64,000 nucleotides of DNA from Auanema rhodensis (lineage: Eukaryota > Nematoda > Chromadorea > Rhabditida > Rhabditidae): positions 5,766,001-5,830,000 of the forward strand of contig OZ059895.1 of NCBI GenBank assembly GCA_964057225.1, in the 5' to 3' direction. Under the pieces are notes generated by a model. That model was given only the letters and a program-made list of their open reading frames with translations, was not told the DNA's origin and did no database searches. The stretch's first letter is position 1. Every line of letters begins with the position of its first letter. Below are positions 1 through 12,340 of this stretch, one piece after another. Made by a program: the position numbers and the translations under genes.

Positions 1-1239
1 TGTACTGGCCGTGATAAATGTGAAGCAGCTAACGATTTTGCTGAAATGCTTATTCGTTCTTTGGGTAATAATCCATTATTTGCTGCTCTCTCTTTAAAAG
101 TTGTCAATTGTTGGGATGCTCTTCTGTGGAAAGACTGTTATAACTATACTGGTATTAAATTAAATAGTTATTCATGAAACTAAAGTTCGATTATAGGTAT
201 TGGAGAAAAACGTGTAGTTGAAATGGAGCAAGATGAGGACGGTAATTCGTTGGAACTTACTACTACTCAACCTATTACTCACGTATTTCTTCATTCATTG
301 TTGAAATATTTCTATTCATATTTCAGACTCGTTGGAGAATTGCTGATAATTTACCAAAGGAAGCTGGAGTCCAAGAAGAATTCGCAAAAATTGTTTCTGG
401 TTTTGTACTGTTGTTCGCTCAAAAACAAAAAGAAATGGTTTTAATTTTGTATAATAATTCTCTGAATTCAATTTTTTATCAGGATTTTGATGAGGAAGCT
501 GGTTGCTTATTCCGTTCAGATTTAATTGGAAAACATATCGGACATCGATTATTACGGGTGATTAACAATCTTACTACTCAAAGTGAAGATGGTATTGCTG
601 CTGCTACAGCTCTTGTTGATCGGGTACGGGTATTTCTATAATTTATTCAGGCATATCAAATAATTTCCCAGGTTTGTCAAGCTTTAAGTTGCGATCAAGG
701 TTGTGACGACGCTGTTGACGCTTTGAAAGAGGGCTGCAAAAGACTATTAGAAGGTCAAGATGCTCCTGCTCAACCACCAAAAATTTTCATTGCTAACCTG
801 TTCTGCACGAATTGTGGGCAGTCAAGTGACATTGATATTGGTGACAACCTGGCTTGGACGTGCTCAGGATGTGAAAAGGTCTTTTTTATTTTCCATATTC
901 TTTTAACATTATAATGTGTTTAGTCTCTGAATGTAAATACTGTTGATGATGCCGTGGCTGAACGACTGAATCAAATGCTGACAGCATATCTATTGCAAGA
1001 TCATTCATGTGGCAAATGCAAAAGCGTAAGTTATTATTGAATTTCGGTATTAATTATTTATGTCTCAGATTCGCCGTGATTACCTTTCGAAGCTTTGTGA
1101 TTGCTGCGGACCTTATTCGAATTCAATAAGTTCTGATGATCTCCTGTCCAATGCACTTGCTGTGTCAGAAATAGCGGAGTTGAAAGGCTTAACTAACTCT
1201 AATGAATTAGCTCAATGGATCTCATATTCCTTCCAATAA
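1..1239 (+). CDS. POLE: DNA polymerase epsilon catalytic subunit, C-terminal part (cut by window edge)
   Basis: Leading-strand replicative polymerase of the nucleus; only the C-terminal non-catalytic half's end is present. Exons read as <1-151, 197-282, 327-437, 483-623, 672-878, 924-1025 and 1069-1239, with 45-48 bp introns in consistent phase and a TAA stop at 1237. The diagnostic part is the C-terminal pair of zinc-binding modules: CTNC followed by CSGC in the 672-878 exon, then CGKC and CDCC in the last two exons, spaced as in the POLE tail that binds the B subunit. The preceding stretch (AEMLIRSLGNNPLF, then VINCWDALLW-type residues) also fits the family. The 5' end lies outside the window. 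Identity is based on family knowledge; the exon joins are seen directly. Confidence 0.88.
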
Positions 1240-1497
1240 TCTCTAGTCATTAGTTCAAAAATGTTTTTACATATATTTCGTACGGTGATATAATTTTATA
1301 CTAATTGATTAGATAACTCACCATTTGTGAATGCGTTTGTCTTTTTTCTTAATTGTATATCAATTTCATGATAAATTGAATATTTATCAAAATCAGTTTT
1401 TTTATTATTTGAATATTCTTCAGCGGTTATGCTAGACTCTTATTTAAACTTCCAATCAACCCCTTGGACAAGGTAAAAGTTGAACAGTTAAGTGTTT

Positions 1498-2778
1498 ATG
1501 GCTAAGTTTTCTAGGGAATTCATGTATCGTACCGTTTCCTTGTCTCTTGGAATTCCCGGGCTTGGCATCAATGGTTTCATTATTTATCGTCTTTTACGAA
1601 AAAATTGTCCGCTTAAAAAGCCGTTCAAATACGTATTGTGCAGAAACGTGGTTTGCAACTTACAAGAAGATGCGTTATAATTGTTCTTACTTAAGTATTT
1701 TAATCTCATGTTCGCCTTTGTTTTGACCATTTTATTCCAACCTCTTCCATTTGCTGACAAACTTTCTTTAGCATGCTTAGGTTTGGCATCAGTGATTCCG
1801 TATGAGATCGTCACACCTTTACTAGTATGTGTATATAAATAAAGAAATAATAACATTATTAAACTACAGTGTTCTTTGACACTGTACTATCTAGCTCAAA
1901 TTATTGCTAGTATCGATCTATGTGCTATGTTCAGGTAGATGTACTTATATTTAGATAATTAATGGTTGATTCCTTCAGATACTATGCAATTCGTGGATAC
2001 AAGGAAAGTCGAATAATATATCTTAAACGTTTTATATATGATGCGATAACTGGATACGTTTATGGAATACTTTTAGAAATTCTGATTTTTCTGCACAGAA
2101 CTGAAATCGATAAGGACCTCATTGTTAGTCGCATTAAAATATTTCAATACATCTTTACGCATCCATCGGAGCGTTTGATTTTTTTTGATTTTTTCTAAAG
2201 CTTGGTTTTTTATTATTTTTCTGCAAAACGAACTAAAAGTATCAACAAAAATTTAATGTTTATAGATTTTACTCCAAAAAGATGAAATATATGACAAGCT
2301 GCCAACACTTTCCACATTTAAACTTCATCATATTCTAACTCAATTTACATTTTGCTTAGCGTTAATGGGTAAAAAAATATTCAGATATTTAAATAAAGAA
2401 ACTATTTAATACGATAGGAATTTTTCATTCAGTTATTCCTAATATAATGATATTCTTTTATATACGTAAGCATATTAATAAACATAAAATTACATCTGGA
2501 ATCAGCAAAGAACAATTATTGGATATTAATAATATGATTCTTCTGAACGTATGTTCTAATATATTAATTATGTTGTTTTACAAAAAATTCAGACTTTGTT
2601 ACCATATACCTCATTATTTGTTCCCGCTTGGTATTTTGTCATTACATTTATATCATCTGGATTTAAATACAATGCTATTATGGAGTCTGACTACTTCGTG
2701 CTCATCACTTTGGGAATAGTTTATTCATGGCCAACTCTTAATGCTTGTTTTGTATTGGCTCTTATCAAGCTATCTTAG
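1498..2778 (+). CDS. Nematode serpentine (7TM) receptor, chemoreceptor-like
   Basis: Multi-pass membrane protein spread over short exons: 1498-1647, 1696-1824, 1870-1934, 1979-about 2170, 2266-2368, 2433-2548 and 2593-2778 (TAG). Hydrophobic segments occur in every exon, and an FRYYAIRGY motif follows the third segment, as in worm Str/Srh/Srj-type receptors. The last segment ends with PTLNACFVLALIKLS, so there is almost no cytoplasmic tail. The join between the 1979 exon and the 2266 exon is not resolved: no donor there is clearly best, and the extracellular loop between TM4 and TM5 is therefore uncertain. Such receptors usually act in chemosensory neurons; this function is inferred. The gene begins 258 bp after POLE. 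It could also be a decayed copy if the unresolved junction hides a break. Confidence 0.65.
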
Positions 2779-3032
2779 TATGATATTTATTCAACGGGAC
2801 TTTATCCGTATGATATGCGCATATTCCACAACGATCATCATTACAAAAAAAATATTTGTTCACCTAATATGAATTTCAAACTATCAAGTAGCGACATAAA
2901 CTTTAACAACTTAAAACAATTAAAAACAGAACACTGGTAGAACATACATGTAAATTGTTTAACAACCCATAAAGTCGCACATGTGAGATTGAAACTGATA
3001 ATTACAAAATTACCCTTAGATCAAAACAAGAT

Positions 3033-6000
3033 CTATTTCTTAGAAGTAAAGAGGAGACCTGTGGTATTAGTGCTTAAAGTTGAGCCGAAAGATGTGGCGG
3101 GTTTCGAGGTTGAAATAGAGGGAAACAGAGATGTAGTAGACGATGTCGTTGTGGTAGTAGTAAGAGATGGGAATAGGCTAGATGTAGAAGTGGTACTTCC
3201 AAACAGAGACTTGGTCGGTTGAGATCCAAATGTCGATCCAAATAATCCTGAAAATAATAAATTAGAACAAGTAAACAATTTTGTGGAAAAAACCTCCTGT
3301 CGTAGGAGCTGGAGCAGCCTGAGCAGGCTTCAATAACGCTCCAAGAGACATAATTGTAGCTTGTGATGGGAAAGATGAAGCTCCTCGCAATTGAGCCCAT
3401 ACAGAACCGTCTTCGGCTGTAGCAGCACTAGCAGCAAAAATAGGTGAATCAGCAGCAAATTGAGCACGTAGTTCCTGAAAATATTTATTTTCAACTTAGG
3501 GAACTAAAACTTACTTCAACTTTATTATTTCCTTCAAAAAGTTTTTGAGCCACATTACTGAAGATAACATCGAATCGGGTTAAATAATCTTTAAGATCAC
3601 TAGTAGATAACTGATTCTAAAGGTATAATTTCAAAAATCTGCAGCAAAGCGTTAAGCGAACCTTTCCTTCTAAAATATCCCTAATCTTTACAGTAAGTTG
3701 TTCTAAAGTTTCTTGATACTGACATACATGTTCATCATATTCGCGTATTAGTTCAACCATATGTCTAAAAAGAAAACAAAATTCTAGCTTGTAAGTAAGA
3801 AAATATACTGGACAGTATGATGTTGGGCTGAATGATTGGGATTTCGAGCTATCTGCTCCTGGATTGCTGCTGCTTCTTTACCCAATTGTAAGTCTCTAGA
3901 TGTTCGGTTAAAAAGTTGAGCGCATGCCTCATCCCTTGCTGCTGATTGACTAACAGATTGCTCAATTTCTTGTTTAATCTAAAAGTGTTAAGGAAATGCA
4001 ATAATATTCGGATTTATACTGACATCTTTAATTTTGTCCCGAATTTTGAGAGCAGAATCAGTTGAACCAGCAGTGAAATTTTCCGATAGTGTTCTATTCT
4101 CCTTAATGCGATTTCTGAACCAAGACTATTATTAGGGGAACTTTTCAAACACTTATTTTACCTGACAACCGAGACTAACTGGTTGATTTCCGCCGGGACC
4201 TCTCCATCCTTCACATTTTCTTTCTCGGTAACATTAGCACCCAGTGTGGTCGTTCCGGCACTTGACGCAGCTCCAGTGGCTTGAGATGTTCCTCCTAGAC
4301 CAACAGATTGTTTAGCTGCGGTGCCAGAATCTTAAACTAAGAAGTGAACAAATTAACTCTGATTAGATATACCTGCAGTCTTATCACCAAATAATCCTCC
4401 AGCTGTAGCAGTAGTAGCGGTACTGCCAAATAATGATGGAACACTAGTTGCAGTTGTAGTTGTTGCTCCAAATAGGGAAGCTTTTGTTGTACTAGGTGCA
4501 GATGTAGCTCCAAATAGAGATGTAGCTGTAGTACTTCCAAATAAAGAGCCGGATCCTGATGTTGTAGCTGTTGTGGTTGATGTACTAGTGGAAGTAGGAG
4601 CTGCAGTTGAAGTCGAAGTTGCTCCAAACAGAGGAGCTACGGTAGTGGCTGGAGCTCCAAATAATGGAGCAGAAGCAGTAGAGGTTAATGTGGTACTAGA
4701 AAGAGCAGGAGCAGAAGTTGTGGCTGCTAAAGTTGGTGCCGTGGATGAAGCAGCAGGTGTTGCTCCAAATAAAGATGCAGCTGCAGTTGAACTTGGAGTT
4801 GAAGCTAATGTTGTGACTGGAGCACCAAAAAGTCCACCGGTAGATAAACTAGGAGCAGAGGATACTGTAGGAGTAGCAGTGGAAGTGCCGAATAATCCTG
4901 TTGAAACAGAAGTTGCAACAGGAGCAGCAGTCGCTGTGCCAAATAACGGAGCAGCAGATGTAGTGCTTGGTTGTGCACCAAATAGCCCAAGCGCTGGAGC
5001 TGAAGAAGCTACAGATGCGGGAGCGGTAGTTGGAGCTCCAAACAGTCCTCCAGTACTTGGAACAGATAGAGTTGAACCTCCAGTGCTAGCTGGAGCACCA
5101 AATAAACCTGTGGCGGGTACACTTGTAGTGGGAGCTGTTGTTGCAGAAGGATTTGAAGCAGGAGCTCCAAATAATCCGAGAGCTGGTGCTGTAGATGCCG
5201 CCGTCGACGCTGGAGCAGTAGAACCAAACAATCCCCCCGTTGATGTCGCTGCTGGTGCAGCGCCAAATAATGATCCTGATGCAGGAGCAACCGCTGGAGT
5301 TGCAGTGGAAGACCCAAATAAACTTGGTACAGATGTCGAGGAGGGAGCAGTCGCAGTTGTAGCTGAACCAAAAAGACCACCAGAAGGTGCTGCGGTAGAT
5401 GCAGAAGCAGTAGATCCAAAAAGTCCTCCTGTAGCTGAAGGAGCAGGAGCTATAGAACTAAGTGTTGGAGTAGCCGTTGTGGTTCCAAAAACAGGAGCTG
5501 CAGAAGTTGTGGATCCAAAAACAGGAGCTGCAGAAGTAGTGGATCCAAAAACAGGAGCTGCAGAAGTTGTGGCGCCAAATGCAGAAGCCCCGAACAATTT
5601 AGGAGCTGCTGTGGGCGCACCGAATGTCGGCGCTGATGTGTTTGTTGACGAAGTAGAGGTATTCCCAAAAAGATTTGTTTCTGTTTTAGAAGTTGAAGAA
5701 CCGCCAAACAAATTGTTTGATGTAGCTGGAGCAGCACTGCCAAATAATGTCCCTGATCCTGACGATGCTGTTGTTGGAGCACCAAATAAGGAAGGTGTTG
5801 CAGAGGTAGCAGCTGTAGACGTTGGTGCTGCTCCTCCAAAAAGAGATGTTGTTCCAGTATTTCCGAATAACCCTCCTGTTTGTTGTGTGCTAGTAGCAGT
5901 TTGTCCAAATAATGAAGGAGCTGCAGTCTGAAAGTTTAATAGTTTCAAAAGGAATAAGTTTCATACATACAGAAGTGCTACCAAAAGCTGGAGCTGCTGT

Positions 6001-6273
6001 TGTTGTTGTCGTGGCTGGTTTAGCTCCAAATACATTGCTTGCACCTACCGCTCCTATAATATCGTAAAGTTAAATACGAACTATGAAGTGAACCAAAACC
6101 TCCGAATAAAGAAGTTCCTGTTCCTGTAGCGCTTCCACCGAAAACCGATTTGGAAGCTCCTGTTGATCCACCACCAAATACTGAACCAGTATTAGATGCT
6201 AAATAAATTCTTATGAATGTATCACATCGAATAACTTACGAGCATTATTGTTGTTTCCGAAGGAAAAACTCAT
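3033..6273 (-). CDS. NUP58: FG nucleoporin of the central channel, NUP58/p45 type
   Basis: Nuclear pore channel protein, partner of NUP62 and NUP54. Eleven exons on the minus strand: 6273-6240, 6198-6100, 6053-5971, 5927-4373, 4330-4162, 4114-4024, 3978-3809, 3764-3662, 3616-3515, 3474-3294, 3247-3033; total 2802 nt, 933 residues. The first ~570 residues are an S/T/A-rich FG domain dominated by LFG and VFG cores. A helical, coiled-coil middle follows (around HMVELIREYDEHVCQYQETL), matching the NUP58 channel domain. A short second FG/LFP region closes the protein, an arrangement typical of NUP58 but not of NUP62. The N-terminal FG domain is much longer than in human NUP58. The 452-codon plus-strand frame at 4573-5931 is only the antisense shadow of the large FG exon. 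Confidence 0.85.
5485..5574. repeat. 30-bp coding tandem repeat, three units, in NUP58
   Basis: Three adjacent 30-nt units (5485-5514, 5515-5544, 5545-5574) differ by only a few bases. Each encodes a ten-residue block of the type SAAPVFGSTT on the minus strand. This shows local slippage expansion of the FG domain. Confidence 0.9.
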
Positions 6274-6280
6274 CTATAAA
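6274..6280 (-). other. Candidate trans-splice acceptor at the NUP58 start codon
   Basis: On the minus strand TTTATAG directly abuts the ATG of NUP58. PBDC1, on the same strand, ends 206 bp upstream. An acceptor with no upstream exon, placed between two close co-oriented genes, is what an internal operon gene would show. The trans-splicing itself is inferred. Confidence 0.5.
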
Positions 6281-6479
6281 TTAAAGATGATTTTTGTAAC
6301 CCCAATATGATAATTTCTTTAGATATGTTTTGGTCAATAAAACCATAATGATAAGTGAAGAAATAAAAAAAATGTAAAAAAATATATTGTGATAACAGCC
6401 CAACAGTAACAGCGTGTCTAAACAAACTAACAATCACATAAAAAATGGAAAAACAAAAAAAAAGAAGAAAAACAAAACA

Positions 6480-7140
6480 TTAAAGAGGGGCAGCATTCAA
6501 TTTGTGATCTTCAGTATATAACGTCTTTAGCTCCTCATTCATTCCTTCCTGGTTTCTCGCACCTTCTACGGCCAAGTAAATAATCTGAAATATATATAAT
6601 TAAATTAAAAATAATTAAAACGTCGAACTTTGGGAACAATAATGGTATTTTCTTGACTATATCCCTTAGCAGCATCAATTCTCATCAAAGTTCCTAACGA
6701 AAAGTCTTCAACAATCTTTAAAAACGATATAAAAAAAAGATGCGATAAAATATAAAATACTAACATCTTTAAATTGCTCACTAAATTCCCTCCATTTCTC
6801 CTTCATTCCTCCTTGCTTAAGTTCTACTTCGCTAACCTATATCATAAATTAACAACGAATTACAAATAAATACATACTATTTTAACATCCAAATCTGGAA
6901 AAGAATTTCTAAAAGCAACTTGAATAACATCTTGCATTTTGTTGAGTTTCAGTTGTTTAGTATTACATGCCATGAGCAAGTTCATATGAACATTAGCCCT
7001 TTCAGCAGCCTACAGAAAAATAGTTTAGATATAATAGTAGTTTTTCAACATATAGACAATACCTTGACTGCCCAAGCGAACTCAATCGACTCATCATTTG
7101 TATACTTGCTACTATCACCATAATCGATATCCTCAGTCAT
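6480..7140 (-). CDS. PBDC1: PBDC1 family protein (CXorf26 / yeast YPL225W homologue)
   Basis: Small conserved cytosolic protein; yeast and animal members are linked to translation factor biogenesis, but I treat function as family knowledge only. Five exons: 7140-7063, 7009-6878, 6836-6765, 6715-6629, 6584-6480; all joins are phase 0 and total 474 nt, 157 residues. Family blocks are visible in order: an N-terminal FAWAVKAAERANVH helix, KEKWREFSEQF, then VEDFSLGTLMRIDAAKGYS followed by ENTIIVPK and the helix ending in ARNQEG. Human PBDC1 has the same blocks but a long acidic tail that is absent here. It lies 206 bp upstream of NUP58 on the same strand and may be the first gene of a two-gene operon. 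Confidence 0.88.
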
Positions 7141-7238
7141 TATTACTTAACAATCAAAAATTATTAATTCAAATATAATATTTTTAAAATGAAAATAAAT
7201 GTTGGGTTAAAGCCCAGTTTGAAAGAATTTATAAAAAA

Positions 7239-7358
7239 ATGTACGGTAGAGTTAGAGCGCACTTCAGTCCAGAAATCATTTTGGGAATATGTATATGGTT
7301 CTATATAGCACTGTATCCCAATAATTGCTATTTTATGCCTTCAAAGGTTGTTTGTTAA
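7239..7358 (+). CDS. Possible 39-residue single-pass membrane micro-protein
   Basis: A short open frame, ATG 7239 to TAA 7356, runs divergently about 100 bp from PBDC1. The middle (IILGICIWFYIALYP) would make one membrane helix, with basic residues before it. Size and shape recall small mitochondrial respiratory-chain subunits, but I recognise no family motif. A second short frame overlaps it from about 7189. Chance is quite possible in AT-rich DNA. Confidence 0.25.
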   Translation: MYGRVRAHFSPEIILGICIWFYIALYPNNCYFMPSKVVC

Positions 7359-8120
7359 AATCTACGATTGTTTAAGATTCTCAATCTTTTATAATATATT
7401 TTCATTTTTTACGGTATAACTTGGATCTTAGAAGTATTTACGTGGAATAACAATTTCAACAAAGTTCGTATGTATATTCATCTATCGTTTTCAGTTTGGT
7501 ATAAACTTTTGATATGCATTTTTAAGTGATAAGAATAAGAATCGATTCATTGTTATCACTTTCCTGAGTCCTATACCCTCCTATACCCTTCTTTCGGAAG
7601 ACTATTCGTTCTAGCTTTGTACCATCAAACTGTCGAAATTCCGGTGCCTCACATGAATAGGTATGAAATTGCCAGCTGTGTGAATGATAATATTTCTGGT
7701 TTGTCAGATCGATCCAATTTTTCTTATGAAAGAGCCTATCATGTATTTTGTTCCAGAGTTTACATATTTGTTTCACTTTCAAGTTATTTCGTTTATTTAT
7801 TCATTTGCATTCACCTTTCTTCTGGTAATCAGGACCCGAAATTGGATGTTTAAGGTTATCTTGTTCTGCTTGCTAGGCAAGTCTGACTAGTCTTTTTTTT
7901 ATTCAACCTTACTGTTATGATTGATATGATTAAAAGTGTGCCGTTTTCTGTTGAATTCATAGCCGTTCATATAAGTGAAATTTATCTACAAAACATTACC
8001 CTCTGATTATCACTTGCTTCCTTGATTATCATTTTCTTCCATTAACTTTAAATTTTCAAACAATTGCTAAATTTTTTTCCAGTTTTTAGCAAAGTATAAT
8101 AGTTTTTTCCTGAAAAATTT

Positions 8121-8145
8121 CACGTTTAAACGTGTATCTTACACG
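8121..8145. repeat. Nested short palindromes
   Basis: CACGTTTAAACGTG (8121-8134) is a perfect 14-bp palindrome. It overlaps a second inverted repeat, CGTGTA-TCT-TACACG (8131-8145). No function can be assigned. Confidence 0.6.
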
Positions 8146-10650
8146 TGAACGGCACCAAGTCTATTTGTTCTTCGTCTACAACAGATAATCTGTTCAGAAA
8201 GCAGTTTTCTTCTTTCGCACACATAATCTAACCGTAAATCCATTGTCCCTTTAGAGTCCAGTCTAAGAATTTCTCTTTTCTTATTCATTTACACATTTTT
8301 TTCTGATTTCTTATTATATGTTTATATTTAGCCTAGTTTCAAATGTCCCAAACTTTCTAATATTAGACTTAAAGGTGTAATTTGGAATTTTATTGCATAA
8401 TAATATTCTTAATCATGTCATATTGCTTATTAATATTGTTATTGATATTATTATGTCATTCATATGTATCATCTGAATTTATACGTGTTTCATTCAGTTT
8501 TTCATTTATTCATTTATTTTTTCATTTGATTTGTAGTTATTCTCTTTTTCTTACCTTCTCCTTTTTAGCGCCCTTTTTTGAAGTTTGGGTGTGTCATAGC
8601 TTACGTGAAGGTATACCATCATTTCAAGTGTAACTCATCATATGCTTTCGAGAAATTTCTTGTTACGTAAATGTTTTGGACGGTAGCCATTTATTTTCTT
8701 GCTTACAGTTATTTTCAAACAAAAACTATTGTAACTTTTCAGCTTTTTCTTTTCTTTGATTAATATCTTACTACTAGATATTTCTATTACTGTTTATTAA
8801 TTAATCATTTGTATTCTTACTTCCTTATAATTTGTCAATCAATCATTAGACTTTTATATTTCCTTTGAAAAAAAGAACAAAATCTTTAACATACATCTCT
8901 ATCTGTTCCATACATACTCGTTCGCCTTTTTCATCTCTTACATTTCGTTTTCGACATAAAAAAGTCGACAACATCATATTTCACCTTCATTTATTTTCGT
9001 TTTCAACATTTAAACTCTCGAATTGTTTACTTATTCACAATAAAAACACTGCTGTACTGTACTGCAAATGAAGGCAAAACTTATGAAAAAAATCCTTTAT
9101 TGGTCAACTAAGTTATAATTAGTTTTCGTGTACATTTACATAAATCGTTCGTATTATAAAAAATGTGTGGCGACGATTGTATATTTTGCAACATCAGCTT
9201 TCTCCAAAGACAATGAATCAAATGACATCTATTCTATTGCATGTTTTTTTCCTATTTTACTATTATATTTCGCTCTTTTGCACTTCTTCATTTCTTTTTT
9301 GGAGAATACACTTTGTCACATATAAGTGGTGATAACAGTTGTGATATGATTCTTGATTCATTTGGTTCGAATACGATCATATTTTCATCACAACTCTCTT
9401 TTTCAGTATTATGATAATCAAACTTCACATTTTATCTATACTATTTCTAAAGCTAAAGCATTATGCTCAAGTTCTGTCTTTGAGTTCTACCGCTGCTCAA
9501 ACGTTAATGCCTTATACATATACAAATATATTCTTGAATTAAATTTTAATTAATTCTGTAATCAATTTCATAAGAAAATTAATGATTTTAACTATGGTAC
9601 AATCACATTTCATCATCATATCATACTTGATGATTATTCTTTTTGTTTCTCTTGTTTCTTTGTATATTGAATCTGTTTTGTTTGAATTTCGCTTTATTTT
9701 AATTTCTGATAAACCTTCCTCGTCACCAAAAACCTATTCCTTTGTATTTAAATTTTAAAAAATGGGTGTATAATCAATAATTTTTAATTTCTATCTATTC
9801 TTCTTTATCATACTCTTCTTTTGTTTCATATTACGATGCCATGAGAACACTAGAAAACCTCGTTTCTCTTGAAAATAAGTCATTTGTTATCCATTGACAT
9901 TGTAAGGTCTCTATGAAACTACAGAAGGAATTTAAAAATAAATCGGTAAATACACTAAATTCTTATTCAAGTTTGCCATTAATATTGAGTCCAGAGATGT
10001 GTTGACGAGAAAGAGGTGTGACATCTTACTGATAGACCGGGCTCATGTTGGCATCTTCTTTCTCGTTCATCATTTGCTCGTTCTGTTTCTGAGAATACGT
10101 AGGAAGATGTTGATGAGGTTCCTGTTGCGTTCGGTTTGAGTTTTTCTGTTGGTATCCGAGAAAAGTTGAACGTCTGAACAATATAACTGATCATTGATGC
10201 GCAAAAGAAGATGAAGACTTAGTGGCTAGTGGGAGAGGCAACTACGACGATAGATAGGTTAGGGAATAGACTATATTAAGAACAGGCAGAGAGAGAGATA
10301 GAACGAATTACGGAAAAGAGGAGGAGAAACAAGAACGATTCACGAGAAAACGATTATGGCCAAGTGTTTGTCTTGAACATGAGTCACCTTTGATTCTGAG
10401 ACCTGAACCGTGTAAGGAAATGAAACTCTCCTTGTCTGTCCTTCCAGAAGGCGATATTAACAACATTATTTTGATTCTCAAGAATTTTCCTCGTATTGCG
10501 TAGCCTATACAATTTTTCTGCGAGAAATATTCTTTTGCAAGCTCATTTCATCTAATAACTTGATACCACCTAATCCTTTACATTGTAGTTTTTTTTGGAC
10601 TTTTCTGCTTTCACATGCTTGATATTCTAATAGCTTTTAACAATTTTCAT

Positions 10651-10658
10651 TTTTTTAG
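10651..10658 (+). other. Candidate trans-splice acceptor of the RhoGEF gene
   Basis: TTTTTTAG lies 10 nt before ATG 10669, and an in-frame TGA sits at 10663, so no coding exon can be joined upstream in this frame. It fits a spliced-leader acceptor, but a cis-spliced 5' untranslated exon is equally possible. Confidence 0.5.
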
Positions 10659-10668
10659 GTAATGAGCA

Positions 10669-11521
10669 ATGAGACGAACCGTTTCTATGGAGCACGCTAA
10701 AAGCATTCTACCAACATTTCCACCTCCGGATATTCCAACAGAGGAAGATGATGCTGAAGTAGAAGTGACGTCATTTCGTACCCAACCTCCATCTTCTGAC
10801 TTTTCGAAGCCTACCCAATCTAAATCATATCCACAATTTTGCATGCCAACTTCTACACCACCCAGTGTATTTACACACAGCCAAGATCTACTACTGGTTA
10901 CTGATACCAGTATAGAGCCTGATACTAACAACGCTACTACTAACACTGCTAATACTAACTCTACCAGGTATCTTTCAAAATATTTATTATTTTCAAAACT
11001 ACCTTTTAATTTTTTTAACTAAAAATATAATAAATAAAGACGATATTGATGAACAACCTATTACATTGAAAACAAATGAGAAACTGGACTATTTTCATTG
11101 CAACCATAAGCTTTATTTAGTTTTGTTCTGGTTTTCTTAACAATTATTACCACAAGTCAACCTTTTTGAAATAACAATTCCTGTGGTTTTCTGATAATTT
11201 TCTTTCTTTTTCTATCTATTTCTTCTGGAAGTAGATGGACACACGACTACATTTTCACTTGATTTCTCGGTTTTCCCGTCTTTTAATTTCTTGGCAACGA
11301 CGAAAACCGTTTTTGACTTGAAAAAGCTATATAAAGGATGTCCTGCATCTCTATCTTTCTCTTTCTATCTTTTATAGTCTCGTTCAGGAAGAACGTTCTG
11401 ATGAACTTTTTTTACTCGGAAAATGATCAACATAGTCCGTTATTTTCGTTTTCTCTTCATCTCTCTGTCATATGTATTGTATGTGATAATGTAAAATAGA
11501 GAGAATTGAAAAGAAAGAAAT

Positions 11522-11569
<48 letters not shown>

Positions 11570-12292
11570 AGAAAACGAAACTCGAAGGTTGAAATATATC
11601 GATTTACTTCGAGAAAACCCAAATAGTGCACAGTGCTTACCTTAATTCTGAGAGTCGATAATTTTTTCTGCTCATTTCTTTACCTATTTGTCAAGAATGT
11701 TGTGTTGTATCATCAGTATATATCGTCCACTGTACTTACAACTTGACTTTTCAGAATTTGTAAAAAATCTTCAAATGATGGTTGCAATACTTCTTATTTT
11801 TACTCAATTGCATCTTTTTCCCCAACTTGAACTTTCTCTTACATTTTTAGAGCCATGAGCGTTGACTCATATTCCCAAGATATCTAGCTTGTCTCAAATG
11901 ATTTTTGTTAAAATATCAAACAACTATATCAAGTTAAAAGGTTAATATTAGCTTTTTTTTATTTATTTCAACATTAAAATAATTATTTTCATCTCTTAGA
12001 TATGTTATAATTTGTGAATATAGTCTATGTGCAGAAGAAATATCCTGAGAAGATAAAATAACATAAAGGGTGATCAAAGCTCTTATTGATCAAGCTTTCT
12101 CTATTTCTCCCCATTTCTATGTGTCATAACATGTTCGAATCGAACAAGCTAAAAAAAAATTGATGCTAGTCCAGTACTAGTCAGAAGAACATAAACAGTC
12201 TTCAGTTCTTTTCCTCTATTATGCCTCTCCTTTTTTTCATTTTCTTTATATTCTCTTCATATACATAGATTCTCTCTCTCTTTTCTCTTTCT

Positions 12293-12340
<48 letters not shown>

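Larger units (their letters stand above)
7359..10658. other. Gene-poor AT-rich stretch upstream of the RhoGEF gene
   Basis: No frame here has splice structure or recognisable protein similarity. The plus strand is strikingly T/C-rich. One small nested inverted repeat is present at 8121-8145. A slightly GC-richer patch at about 10000-10200 holds a 71-codon minus-strand frame that I do not believe. The region probably contains promoter or untranslated exons of the next gene. Confidence 0.5.

Noticed and set aside
4573-5931. 452-codon plus-strand open frame rich in V, A, P and N
   Set aside because: It is exactly antisense to the large FG exon of NUP58, whose minus-strand splicing and C-terminal domain are convincing; the frame stays open only because of codon bias in the repeats.
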